Assembly: GCA_028023455.1 (NCBI GenBank)
Contig: JAQFVV010000448.1
Location: 248,001-312,000, forward strand
Length of the DNA stretch: 64,000 nucleotides
From: Epiperipatus broadwayi
Taxonomy: Eukaryota > Onychophora > Udeonychophora > Euonychophora > Peripatidae
Reading direction: 5' to 3'
The notes beneath the pieces were generated by a model that was not told where the DNA came from, made no database searches, and saw only the letters and a program-made list of their open reading frames with translations. Numbering within the stretch: position 1 is the first letter of the stretch; each line of letters begins with the position of its first letter. The translations under genes were made by a program, and so were the position numbers. Of this stretch, positions 11,633-24,290 are shown piece by piece.

Positions 11633-14361
11633 TATCATCATCATCAACCATTATCAATCCAATGTAGGATGAAGATCTCTCCCAATTTCAATCCATCTTC
11701 TCTGATCCCTAGCCTCTGTTCTCCACATCACCCCATGCACACTTTCTTATTTTATCCATCCATATCACGTGGTCTCTTTGTGGATCTTTTACAATCTCTT
11801 GGAATTCAGTTAAAGATTTCAATTGTCCATCTATTATTGTCTTTTTCAGCAATATGTCAAACTCAACTCCATTTCAGTTTTTTAATTCTTTCAATGATGT
11901 CAGTAATATTTGTTTATTCTTTTAGTATTGTATTCATTTTCAATCTCTTCTTGTACTCCTAACATGCATCTCTCCATACTTTTTTGAGTGATCTGAAATC
12001 TCTGTATTGCTATTCTATTAAGTATCTAAATCTCAGATCTATAAATAAAAACTGGTAAAACACATTTATTAAAACCTTCCTTTTCAAAGATATAGACATA
12101 TTTCCTTTCAATATTGTTATTTCTATAAAAATTACTCCAACCAAGTTTAATTCTATGATTATTTTTATCCATTATGTTTCCATCTATAGTAATAATCTGA
12201 CCAAGGAATTTGTAGTTAACTTCTTCTAACTCATCATAGTCAATCTTTACTTTCATCTTTTGAGAAAATCCATTGAACATTACTTTAGTCTTTTTAACAT
12301 TTACCTTTAGTCTTACTTTCATCTGATAACTCTTGCAACATTGTCTAAAGCTTTGAAGCATTATTTGCAAAAACAACTACATCAGCAAAATCTAATAAGT
12401 CTCCATTTACTTTTACTCCTTTAGCCTTCCATTTTAATCCACACAATACTTCTTGAAGCATTACTATAAAGTTTTGGAGATATGGAGTCACCCTGTCTTA
12501 CACCCTTCTCAATGTTAACCATCCTAATATCATTTTGTAATATAATTATTGCTGTTGCATTTTTATAAATATTCTTCAGAATATGACAATATCCAGGTCT
12601 ATATCTTTTTAAATTATTAATACTGAATTCTTCCAATTATCTGGTATATCTTTATTATTTAGACATTTGGTATATAATTTTGCCAAAAATTTTTCTATTT
12701 CTTCACTTGCTTTTTTTAATATATAAATTATAATTCTATCATAACTTGGAGAATCTCTCTTCATAAATTTAATTGCATGCAAATCCTAAGCAATTCAGAA
12801 GATATAATAGTTGTTAGAGGTACTCATTCTTTATTACTATATAATTCTTGATAGAACTCTTCTATCCATTTCATGATGCCATCTCTCTTTTTAGTAATAG
12901 TTCCATCTTTTTTGCTTATTGCAGATATAAGTTCCTACCAATATCAAAACATTGTTTTACACTCTTGAGACTTTTATTTTCTTCTACAGCTTTCCTTACT
13001 AGTTCATAATTATTCTTTCTTATATCCATATCAACTCTTTCTTGCACTATTTTACAAAATTTGAGATATTTAATCCTTCTTAATGCAACATTTTTAGATA
13101 TCTTCATAATTCTTCTTTTCTTCATAAATTCTCTAGTCATAGTAGAAATTTTATTGGTCAATTGCTTTTTCTACCAGCTATCATTGTTGCAGTTTTTAAA
13201 AGTATATCAATTACTTTCCTATTAATTTCATTCAAATCTAAATCATCTTCAAAATCTATTAATATTTGAAACCATTTGTAAGTTCTAATTTAAATTCATT
13301 AGAATGTTTCTGAAGATTAGGAACATCTTCTATGTCCATCTCCTTTTAACATTTTTGTCAAAAAAGAATTTATAATATAGTTTTTCTTTTTCTACAAGCT
13401 CTACAAGTCTGTGTCCCATCTTATTTCTATTATTATAACCAGATTTACCAACATCACTTTCATCTTTCATTTCTTTACTAATACTAGCATTAAAGTCTCC
13501 CATAACAATTTTAAAATGTTGTTTACTCTGATCAAAAGCATTTTGTAAATCGAAACAAAAATCTTCTACTACTTCATCACTATGAGAACTTGTTGGGGCA
13601 CAAACTTGAATTAACTGCATTTGGTATCTACTATTAAGTAGAATAACAAATTTTGCCACTCTGTCCAATACACCATCAATCTCCACAATGTTGTTCTTTC
13701 ACTTTTTATTTATAATGGATCCTATGCCACTTGTACTTCCAATATTTGTGACTTTTTAGGAGTATATGCCCATTTTTCAAATCAATTGTCTCTTCACCTT
13801 TTCTTCTAACTTCACAAAGTCCAATAATGTCTCTTTTAATATAAGACAGTTTTTCTTTCTATTCTTGCAATCTTCCTTCAATTGAAAGTGATCCACTGTT
13901 GTAAGTACCTAAATAAAAAGTTGTCATCAAATGGCAGTCTGGGACTGCAAACAGGGAATTCTTAGTACCATCTGCCTTCAGCCACTAGCTGTTGCCTTGG
14001 CTGTTGACTTTACAGTCTCCTGGAAATAAGAGTCATGATTTATTTTTATTTATCATGATTGTATACCTCTATTAGAAAAAAAAACTTTTCATTAACACAC
14101 ATTCATTCTGCCTTATCAGGCAACTGAGAAAAAAGACCATGATGTTTCTTGATCTTAAACTCAGAGATAAAAAGGCAATAAACTCACTACACTGGGTAAT
14201 GGGTGTTGGTAAACAGCCCATCCATGTACATGTACTATATGTAGTCACCTAGTAATAACAGCTGCATCAGCAAGAACATATAAAGTGGACATTAGGAATT
14301 TGTCCTGCTCAGTTTCTTAAAGGTCTCCAAGAGAAATCAAAGGTCCCTTTTCAATTAACAG
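11633..14361 (-). mobile_element. RTE LINE relic, copy A
   Basis: On the minus strand this is a near full-length but decayed copy of the RTE family whose best copy is at 38354-41634. The 3' end carries a GAT/ATC repeat tail (about 11633-11646) next to the conserved C-terminal codons. The 5' end includes the leader block ending near 14361. Reading-frame pieces include 13330-13686 (endonuclease with GDFNA), 12916-13161 (linker), 12421-12636 (RT block B, GVRQGDSISPKL) and 12026-12376 (thumb, with YDELEEV). Many frameshifts and stops are present. Confidence 0.88.
12026..13686 (-). pseudogene. RTE copy A endonuclease/reverse-transcriptase remnants
   Basis: Four separate minus-strand pieces can be aligned in order with the 38375-41363 coding region. 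Endonuclease residues VCAPTSSHSDEVVEDF and GDFNASI lie in 13330-13686. The Lys/Arg-rich linker is 12916-13161. NIYKNATA and GVRQGDSISPKL (block B) are in 12421-12636. 12026-12376 holds the KKTKVMFN segment and the YKFLGQI-like piece after the catalytic block. The block C FADD codons (around 12390) are out of frame. The copy is long dead. Function, when intact, was target-primed reverse transcription. Confidence 0.85.
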
Positions 14362-14486
14362 CAAATTCCTTTCTGAAGTCATAGAAACCTTGGTAAAAAT
14401 ACTTAGATATTTTTTAAAAATCTTCTTTGCAGATATATGATTTTCTTTGTTAAATTTTTTATTTATTTTGAATGAGAATTTTAAAA

Positions 14487-14890
14487 CAGGCTAAACTCTC
14501 CTTACAGTATTGCCACTCAGTGCAAGCCAAAGTAATCAAGGGATGCCAGAAGGCTTGTGCATAAAATCCCCATCTAATGCCTACTCATCCAATATCCACA
14601 GACTAGTTTCTGGCTTGTGGTATTTATCAATGAGGAGCCTTGGATCTGAGAGCACTGCACCTAGGTCAGGATCTAATGTAACCCTTCAGCAGCCACTCTA
14701 CTTAACTACAAAACTATGAGACTTACATTGAAAACCCTATAATATTTTAAATCAAAGCTCATTAGCTTATATAGTCATATAGGTCTAAACTCAGTTCAGT
14801 ACCCACACATTTTGGTGTCTTTGGTTCTTTAATAGCCATAACCACCACCAATAAACATCACATAATCACATTTCTTATGTTTTCTTATAA
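14487..14890 (+). repeat. Single arm of foldback family X
   Basis: It starts CAGGCTAAACT and contains TTGCCACTCAGTGCAAGCC and GGATCTAATGTAACCC, in the same order as both arms of the element at 10018-10840. No inverted partner follows. The open frame 14510-14719 across it is chance. Confidence 0.65.
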
Positions 14891-14902
14891 CTGTTATTAA
14901 AA

Positions 14903-15028
14903 CAGGCTAAACTATCCATACAGTATTGCCACTCAGTGCAAGCCAGAATAATCAATAGAGGTCAGAAGGCTTGTGCATAAAATCCCCATCTAGTACCTAC
15001 TCATCCAATATCCCTAGACTAGTTTCTA
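14903..15028 (+). repeat. Second, truncated arm of family X
   Basis: It repeats the first 120 or so bases of the arm at 14487 almost exactly (CAGGCTAAACT...TTGCCACTCAGTGCAAGCC...ACTAGTTTCT) and stops abruptly where RTE sequence begins at about 15029. The abrupt edge suggests a deletion or recombination junction. Confidence 0.65.
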
Positions 15029-15713
15029 ACTAATCAATGATCATTTCCTGTGTTGAATTTATTAAGAACATTACAATCTTGAAATATGTATTTTCTGTCG
15101 GTCAAAATATAATCCAATTCTGTTGTACCTTCATTTGGATGCTTTCATTTTCTTTTAACATTTTTCTCAAAAAAAAAAAAAAAAAGAAGAAAGAATTCAT
15201 AATATAAAGTTTTTTTTGTCTACAAACTCCACAAGTCTATGTCCTCTTTCATGTTTATTACCGTAAGCAAATTTACCTACAGCATTTTCATCTTTCAATT
15301 GTTTACCAATTCTAGCATTAATGTCTCCAATAACAATTTAAAAATGTTCTTTGGTCTGATCAAAAATCTTTTTTACTTCCATATAAAAATCCTCTACTAG
15401 TTCACCATTATGAGCATAAATCTGAATTATCAATATTTGATATCTGCTATTGAGTTGAATAACTAATCTTGTTACTCTTTCTGATATACATCAATCTCCA
15501 CAGTGTTGTTCTTTCATTTTATTTTTTATAGTGAATCCTACTCCACTTATACTTCCAATAATTGCACCTTTGTTGTAGAGTACATGTTCACTTTTTAAAT
15601 CTATTGTCACTTCACCTTCTAATTTCACGAAGTCCAATAATGTTAGATTTAATAAGAGACAATTCTTCCAATATTTCTTTACTTGAAAGTGATCTGCAAT
15701 TAAAAGTAATGTA
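15029..15713 (-). mobile_element. RTE LINE relic, copy B (endonuclease part only)
   Basis: This matches the endonuclease-coding third of the RTE family, from the block after SDHR back to the start of the coding region (AGTGATCTGCA near 15689). A long A-run (15169-15185) interrupts it. It lacks RT and tail, so it is an internal fragment. Confidence 0.8.
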
Positions 15714-18330
15714 TAAATAATTACTTATGATTATTTAAAAATTATAAATAAAGCTTTGTACAATTTTATTGAATGAATATTTGGGAAAACAAAATAAAAT
15801 ATACATATAATGCAAAAAGTATATTTCCTTGAATGTTTTATTGCAAATACATTAATAACATAATCCTAATTTATTCTTTTTTGTGAATTCTGATTTACTA
15901 AATAAAATTAGTAAAGAGAATCACTCTTGATCTATGTTGTTTCGCATTAATATGAGCAGAACATTGCAAAGTATTTAAGCATATCTACATCACTGCATAA
16001 CCATTTCTTCTATAATTGTACTACATTGATGTGACAGGGCCTTCAAATTACTAAATTTTGGTAAAAATAAAAGGAAATATAATCACATTTAGCAAATAAT
16101 AAATTATTTCAATTTTTGATTTTCACAAGAAGCATAAATCATGCAGATGTAGGATCTTGATAAATGTGGCTTAGTGTGTTGGCATTGTTTGCACTGCCCT
16201 CAGGCCTGTTCTGTTATTGCCCATTGATATAACTATAGTTTCAAAAAGAACTTTATTATTGATAAAAAAAATTACATTTACTCTTCTGAGTTACTCTGCA
16301 TATATATGTTTACATTGCTGGTAAAAGGAGTAATAAGGTTACATTCATATAGAAAACAGGAAGGAGGCAATAGTTGGCCAGTATTTTTTTTCAAATTCTA
16401 AAAAAGAGATCAACTGTAAAATATATCCACATCAATTTATTTTAATGGAGAAATGTTATTTAATGTTAAATCAATAGACAATCTTATATAATGGTCAATA
16501 AAATATCCAAAGGAGTTTCTAGATTTTCCCAGACTTAGGGAACTTATATAAAATATTGATAATGAATAAATAATCCGTGGGGGCTTATGGTTAAATATCT
16601 TCACCAGTAAATTTAAATTTCCTCAGCTGTCCATTTCAATATATTACAATATACTGTCTAATCTCAACACAGTAAATTAGTAATCTTGATAGAATGTACA
16701 CACATATTTTAAGTTTATAAAGAAAAAGAGATGTATGTATACAAAATTACTTGTGTAAATATTAAAAGAGTTTAAAATAATTTAAACATTAATAAAGTAG
16801 GAATAATATTCTTGATATTTTGATTTAAATATTTAAAATTAAATTTAAAAAGTTTCTCTGATGCAAATAAACACCCTCTACCCTTTATTTTATAGAAATG
16901 AAGGTTTGTTTAATAAATATGTAATTGTAAAAGTTCATTTCAATATATTTTATATTTCAAAGGAGATTTTTAAAAAAAATCAATAATTATTTCTAATTTA
17001 ATTAATATTAGTGATATACTGTCAAAAACCCATTTTTTTCATACCATTTATATATAAGGTTGATCTACATACATATAGAAGCATGGGTTAAAAATAATCT
17101 GTTGATGGATTAACCCAGTAGTACAAAGATTATCTACACATGAAGCCTACTTCTAACAAAAGAAATCTACTGTTGAAAAACCAATAGTATATATATGCAT
17201 ACGGTCAATATTATTTAAAACATCAACGACAATTAACTTTGAATAACTGCTGATAATACAAAGATGCAAAATTTTGAGGTTACAGCCACTCTAGAAAAAA
17301 AAAAATAACTGACCAGTTTAAAGTCCCAAACACAAAAAAGGAACTAAAGTATGGTAGAAAAAGTTTATTGTGCAAATTTTTATTTTTCTTCGTAAAAAGC
17401 AAACAAACAAAAAAAACCCATATATTAATTATAATAATTATAAAGACAAATTAATAATTAAATATTGAAAATTTTTTTTGTTATTAAGCACATATGTGTG
17501 TACATGTTTTACCTAGAACCATTTATTCTTTATGTTTTGCTAAAATAGATTAGCATGCAACTGAGGAAAAAATTAAATTAAAACTGAATCTATTTTTATA
17601 TTAAAAGCATACATGGGTGTATGTTTGTTCTATCCAAGTTCATTTAAATTACTGTATATTGAAATATTTTTCGTATTCTAAATGTTTGCGTGAATGCATG
17701 TATATATCTGTGACTTATTTAGGTCCATTTAATATATATATATATAATCAGTAAATCATAAATTAAACAATATTACTACTACTGAAATGGAAACATCTAT
17801 TTCAAGTTTATTAGGTAATTGGCTATAAGGGGGAATTTAAGGTTCTAACATTAGGTTGCATATTAGTGAAATAGTATAACCTGGTAAATATCACCTAATA
17901 GGTAACATTTTGAATTTAGCACAGATATAGGTATAGAAAATTTCATGTATGTTAATTAAAAATTCTCTTATTTAAAGATTAAATAAAAAATATTTAAATT
18001 AAATAAAAATGCTTTTAGTTTAATTTTTTAGACAGAAAATAATAAAAAATTTTCTTTTATAAATTTAATTTTTTATTGAAATAAAAGATTATTTATTTAA
18101 ACAGAGTTTTTAATTAAAGAGGTCCAAGAAAACTACAGGATATTAAGTTTTACATAAAATCAATTAAAATCACAGGTAAAAATTTGTATCATATTGTTTT
18201 TTTTTAAAATTAATTACTCTGAAAATGATTTGTTATCTTGGATTTGTAATTAAGATTTGTTGTTTATTTTATTTTATTGTCTGAAAATTTTAGTTTGTCC
18301 AAAAGTAGAAGTGTTTTTACAATAAATTTT
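15714..18330. other. AT-rich non-coding stretch with weak repeated motif
   Basis: No gene seen. Three diverged copies of a motif ending CCATTTA / TTCATTTA preceded by a CATGTAT-rich run occur near 17490, 17611 and 17692, hinting at an old tandem repeat. A (TA)n run is at about 17735-17750. Confidence 0.5.
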
Positions 18331-19060
18331 TATATAGGGTATATGAGCACAGACTTTCACACGACCTACCACTCTATTTCATATCACCGATACACCCGAA
18401 CACATATATGTGTCGAAAAGATAAATAATCACCAATATACGTATTTCATGCTAAACCAGCAATCAGCAGTTGGTCCAGATTATCATCTCTACACATATAT
18501 GCAATAAGTGTTCAGATATATATTAAGATAGCCAATCTTCATATTTTAATGGACAGGTTTCAATCCACTCCACACTCCAACTCTTCAACTGTCCATCCAA
18601 TTGAAAATCTGATGATGGAACGCTCAAAGGCCACACTGAGGCTGAGATTCCTATCAGATGTCTGCCCATCCCTTGTATATGTATTAAATGGATTATTTCC
18701 TGTACATGAGGGGTCAGATTGACTTTAGGTCAACATGGATATGACAAGAATCTCAGCCTCAGGATCGTCTTTGAGCATTCCATCATCAGATTTTCAATTG
18801 AATGGGTAGTTGAAGAGTTGGAGTGGGGAGTGGATTGAAGCCTTTAAAGTATGATGATTGGATATCTTAATACATATCTGAGAAATTATTGCATATATAT
18901 GTAGAGATGATAATCTGGACCAACTGATAATTGCTGGTTTAGCATGAATATGTATATTAGTGATTATTTATCTTTTCGATATATATGTGTTCGGGTATAT
19001 CAGTGATATGAGATAGAGTGGTGGGTTGTGTGAAAGTCTGTGCTCATATACTCTATATAT
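18331..19060. mobile_element. Large foldback element with about 315-bp inverted arms
   Basis: Left arm 18331-18650 and right arm 18748-19060 are inverted repeats of high identity. Shared blocks are ATATGAGCACAGACTTTCAC at the outer end, GCTAAACCAGCAAT, and GAGGCTGAGATTC at the inner end. The 97-bp centre is still partly complementary (CCCATCCCTTGTA against TGTACATGAGGGGTC), so almost the whole element could extrude as one hairpin. The flanks are TATA-rich and no target duplication could be fixed. There is no coding potential; the open frame 18277-18507 lies inside the arm and is chance. Confidence 0.8.
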
Positions 19061-19607
19061 TATATATATTGATGCAGGTATATAATGTTCTTGCATCATT
19101 GTACTGACTGTTAATAGAATATTCATTTTTCAACTAATATGTCAAGAATCTTTTCCAAGCACCCAAAAACTTCAATGCAATGTTAGTTTACACTTACAAA
19201 CTCCTTCTTAAGTATATAAAATCAATTTACTGGAAAGTTTCTATCCCTTGAAGAAGCTAAATTAAATCAACCATGTGCCAAATATATAAACTACAACTAT
19301 ATGTCTTTCAGATACATGGTAAACTAATCATGACCAGTGAACAATTAAAAAACTTTTGGAAACTTGATTATGACTGAATGCTTAAAAAAAATTAACCAAG
19401 GAAAGCACAGAATTCTTAATATCAATTTCAACTTGGAATTTTTATATAGAGCTCTTGTAAAATAAAATCAAAAGAGGGGGGAAACATATATATATAATAA
19501 ATATTTTGTTATTGCTGATGAACTTTCCTGATTGCCACATAAAGACTGATTCTAGGTAAATTATATAAAAGTTATTTTAATTTATAGACATTTGATGAAG
19601 TTGATTT
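19061..19607. other. AT-rich non-coding stretch
   Basis: Nothing recognisable. Confidence 0.5.
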
Positions 19608-19840
19608 AAATTCTAAATGAACTTTCTTTTACCTTTAGATGGATATTATTATTTATTTCACCACCAATGTTTTAGTTAATATTTTTATATTATTTATATT
19701 TTAAATTAATAAATATCCCGTAAATTCTAAATGAACTTTCTTTTACCTATGGATATACATTAGTATTTATTTCGCCATCAATCTTAAAGTTAACATTTTT
19801 ATGTTATTTATATTTTAAACTAACAAATACCTTGTAAACT
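19608..19840 (+). repeat. Two-unit tandem repeat, about 114 bp per unit
   Basis: Units 19608-19721 and 19722-19840 both start AAATTCTAAATGAACTTTC and share TTTACCT, ATTTATTTC and TTATTTATATTTTAAA in order. A fragment of a third unit may begin at about 19836. Confidence 0.75.
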
Positions 19841-20254
19841 ATGGATAAGGATTTAAATCATATTATATTATTATAAAGCTAATTTAAGAATAAAAAAAAA
19901 ACGATTTGTGAGGGATGAGCTCCACAGCTAAATGTTTATTTAAAAAAATAAAAAAATTAAACACAATAAACAGTTTCCCTCTAATAATTATTTATTAGAA
20001 AATATTACTAATGTAAACCGTGTACATATAAATTAGAACACATAGATCGAAGGGAATTATTTTTCAAAATTAATATGTCAAATCAAATTATAAAATATTT
20101 TAGTGGGACCAATATTTAAATATTTTGTTTTAAAAAGAGGGAATTATTAAACTAAAGGATTTTACTGACAGCTTGTTGAAGTTGACATTGAAGGCCTGAC
20201 TTGTTAATAAAAAATTCTAATAGATTGTGTTTTTATTACAATAGATATATATCA
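19841..20254. other. AT-rich non-coding stretch
   Basis: Nothing recognisable. Confidence 0.5.
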
Positions 20255-23245
20255 CATCATCATTTTCAAGTATTATGATCCCACTGCGGATGAATGCCTA
20301 AGTTCAAATCTTTTCTCTGATCTCTAGCCTTTTTTTCCATATTTCCCCAGCACACTTCCTTATTTCATACATACATCTCACATGTGATCTCTTTCAGATC
20401 TTTTACAATCTCTCATAATTCAGTTTAAGACTTCAATTGTTCATCTATTATCATCTCTTCCAGGAATATATCCAGCTCAACTCAACTTTTTTCCTAATCA
20501 ATTCAATGATGACAATAACACCTATTTGTTCTCTCACCCACATATTTTGTTTTTGGTCGCTTCTTGTTACCCCTAACATGCATATCTTTATACTTCATTG
20601 AGTGGTCTGAAGTCTCTGTACTACTCCTCTGCCAAGTGTTAAAGTCTCAGATTTATAAGTATAAACTGAAAAAACACTTTATTAAAAAATCTTTCTTTTA
20701 AACACACAGAATATTTCTTTTTAATATTAAGTTATTTCTATCAAAAGCATTTCAATCAAGTTTAATTCTATGACTAACTTCAACCATTATGTTTCTATCT
20801 GTAGTAAAAATCTGATCAAGTTATTTATAGTTGTTAATTTCTTCTAATTCATCATTATTAGCTTCATTTTTTTCTTTTGAGAAAATACATTGAATGTTAC
20901 TTTAGTTCTTTTAATACTTGTCTTTATTACATCTTTCTTACCATCTGATAATTCTTGCAACATTTCCCAAAGTTCTAATATATTACTTGCAAAAACAACT
21001 ACACCATTGAAAAATCTAGATGAGTTAACTAATCTCCATTTCTGTTACTACCTTAGCTTCACATTTTAATCCACAAAATATTTCTTGCAAAACTGCTGTA
21101 AATAGTTTTGGGGATTGGAGTCATTCTAGCACACATCCATCTTAATGTTAACCTTCCTAATAATGTTATGCAATCTAATTGTTGCTGTTATATTTTTACA
21201 AATATTAATCAGAATATGACAGTATTCTGACTTGATCCAATGTTTTAATCATTAAACAAATGCTTATAGAACCAAAAGCCTTCAATAATCTACAAATCCA
21301 AAACATAATGACAACTCATATTGCCCTTTCTATAACTTTTTTCAATACATTGGACATGATCTATTGTGTTAAATTCACTTTTAAATCCAGCTTGTTCTTT
21401 TGATTGCTAGAATCCAAGATTCACTGTAGATGAGTTATAATTATCTTGGTAAAAAATTTGTATGGATACAACTGATAAAAGACTGTTAAGTTTGTAATTT
21501 CTAATATCTTCTTTATCACCTTTTTAAAATATTAATATGATATTTTTCCAATCATCTGGTATATCATTAACATTGTCAAATTTTTTTCTTTCTTCACCTG
21601 CTTCTTTTAAGATATCGATTATAATTCCATCACTACCTGAAACGTTTCCCTTCATAGATTTAATTGCATGTTTCACTTCTTTATTTATAGTACTGGACAA
21701 TTCGAAGATGTAGTAGATACTTTTTTTTTGTCTTTATTGCTATATAATTCTTGATAGAACTCTTCTACACATTTAATGTCAACTCTCTTTTTAGTAATAG
21801 TTCCATCTTTTTTCTTATTGCAGAAATGTTTTCTATCAATACCAAGATGTTGTTTTACAATCTTAAATATTTTATTTTCTTCCATAGATTTTCTTGCTAA
21901 TTCACAATTATACTTTCTTATATCATTATCAACTCTTTTTTGCACCATTTTATAAAATTCTAGATATTCAATTCTTAATGTAATATTGTTATATATTTTA
22001 ATATTTCTTCTTTTCTTCATAAATTGTCTTTACTCAGTATAAATTTTACCAGTCAATTGCTGCTCTTTTGTACCAGCTATTTTTGTTGCAGTTTTTAAAA
22101 CTGTATCAATTATCCTCCTATTGATTTTATTCAAATCTGAATCACATTCAAAATGTGTTAATATTTGAAAACCATTTGCAAATTCTAATTTAAATTTATA
22201 GGAATGTTTCTGAAGATTAGGGATATTAACTGTAAATACTGTTTTTCTTAATAATTTTTGTCTCTCTAGTTTTGCAGTAACATGTAATCTTACATCTCAC
22301 TAAACAATAATCACTTCCTGTGAAGAATTTATTAAGAAACACTACAATCTTGAAATACATTTTTTCTGTCAGTCAAATTATAATCCAATTCTGCTATATC
22401 TTCATTTGGATGCTTCGATTTCCATTTAGCATTTTTCTCTGCAAACTTCACAAATCTATGTCCTTTCTCATTTCTAGCACCATAACCAAATTTACTTACA
22501 GCACTTTCAATTATTTAACAATTTTAATAAAGTTTTCCTATACAATTTTACAATAGTTTTGCCAAATCAAAAGTCTTTTGTACACCATATAAATATCTTC
22601 TACTTTATTCTCATAATGAGAACTTGTTGGGATGTAAACCTGAATTACATGCATTTCATATCTACTACCAAGTTGAATAATGAATCTTGCCTCTCTTTCT
22701 GATACATCATCCATCTCCACAATATTATTTTTTCATTTCTTATTTATAATGAATTCTACTCCACTTGTACTTCCAATGTTAGTGCCTTTATAGTGCATGT
22801 CTACTTTTTAAATCAATTGTCTCTTCACCTTTTCTTCTAACTTTGCAAAGGCCAGTAATGTCCCATTTAACATTAGAAAGTTTTTCCAAACTTCTTTTAC
22901 TTGAAAATTATCTGCTGTTGTATATACTTAAATAAAAGATCTTCATCAAATGGCAACCTGGATTCACAATCAGGCAATTCTTAACACTTTCTTCTTTCGG
23001 CCACCAACTACTGCCTTGGCTGATGACTCTATAACCTCCTGGGAATAAAGGCCATGATTTAGTTTTGTCTGTCATGATTATAAATATCTATTAGAAAAAA
23101 CAAAAAGTTGTTCACACACTCATACATTCTGCCTTCAAAAAAACTCGACTGATATTTTAATTAAGAGCTATCAGACAACTGAGAAGAAAGACCATAGTCA
23201 TTCTTGATCTTAAATCCAGAGATAAAAAACCCAATAAACTTACTA
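20255..23245 (-). mobile_element. RTE LINE relic, copy C
   Basis: A nearly complete but strongly decayed minus-strand copy. The 3' end at about 20255 has the ATC repeat next to the conserved C-terminal block. RT block sequence lies near 21000-21200, the linker at 21685-22020 and the endonuclease at 22538-22900. The start of the coding region and part of the leader run to about 23245. A short insertion interrupts the leader around 23135-23170. The 5'-most part of the leader seen in the intact copy is missing. Confidence 0.85.
21685..22720 (-). pseudogene. RTE copy C linker and endonuclease remnants
   Basis: The piece 21685-22020 matches the region of the intact copy between endonuclease and RT (MKKRRNMKI, YLEFCKMV, HFGIGRKF, VEDFYQELYSNK). 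The piece 22538-22720 matches the endonuclease N-terminal part (QVYIPTSSH). Both are broken by stops and frameshifts. They are the longest readable parts of copy C. Confidence 0.8.
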
Positions 23246-23965
23246 TTTAACACAAAATATAAAATAAACCTATTCATTGAATAATTGATATAGAATATGT
23301 ACATAAAATATTTTTAATTATAAAATAATTAGAGCAATTAAGTTTTGTTCAGAGAAAAAAATATTTGAAAAAGAAATGATAATATAAAAGAAGAGGCAAT
23401 AAAAAATGATTATCCAATAAAAATTATTAATAAATTATGTAGTAAAAGAAATATTGAAAAAATAAAAAGAAATTTGAATAAAAAGAAAGATATGTATGAG
23501 ATAATATATAGTAGTTACAATTTATCAAAAGTACTTTCTTTAATATAAAAAACACGAAGGATATTAACAAAAAATATAAAAAGGAAAGCAATACAAAAAG
23601 AAATTTAACCTAGATAATTTGATAATAAAATAAAAAATAAGAATGTTGAAATATGAATGGAATTTTTATAGTAGAATGCTAACAAGAATGCATCTTATAT
23701 TGGTAGACAACAAAAAATAAATTAGAAACAAAATTGAAATAACATTTAAATAATAGGAATTCAAATATTTATATACATAGAAAATTTAATATAAACATAT
23801 TGGAAAAGGTTAAATTGTATAAAAAAAGAATTTTAAAAAAAAGTTTAAAAATATTTGTAATTAAAAGTAATTTATAAGATATAAAAATAGCAATATATAA
23901 GAACTTATTAGTATTTCTGGCTTTATAAATGTTGGTATAAGATGTAAAAAAAATTGGCAATATAT
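23246..23965. other. Very AT-rich, low-complexity stretch
   Basis: A-rich sequence without recognisable coding or repeats. Confidence 0.5.
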
Positions 23966-24290
23966 TGTAACGAACAAAATACTATAAGATGGTATATCCA
24001 GAGTCCTCACAACTTACAGGTCTTATTATGTCTCAGAGTTCAAACTCAGTGAAGATATTTGCCTTTAACTCTACTCAAGGATGGATTTAAACAGAATGGC
24101 AATAATGTGACCTCTATATAGGTCCCTAATGGTTTTTTACAAATGAATATATATATAAAAATGTGTACACATGTGTGGTAGATATTCTGGTGAGTGAAAT
24201 ATGAATGATGATTGATAATCTAGAGACCAGAGAAATAATAAAGATTTTAACTTCAACAACAAATATTTATTAACAAAAACTGAATTAAAT
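23966..24290 (+). repeat. LTR-like fragment, copy 1
   Basis: It begins TGTAACGAA, a start common to LTRs. It shares an ordered set of blocks with 37920-38235: a GTTCAAACTC/TTTGAACTCG block, CTCTACTCAAGGATGGA/CTCTCTTCAGGGATGGA, GATGAT near a GATC/GAGACCAGA block, and a TTTATTAACAA end. No coding region is attached. It may be a solo LTR; the similarity is partial and the call is tentative. Confidence 0.3.

Noticed and set aside
18277-18507. Open frame of 76 codons
   Set aside because: It runs into the arm of the foldback element and has no recognisable domain.
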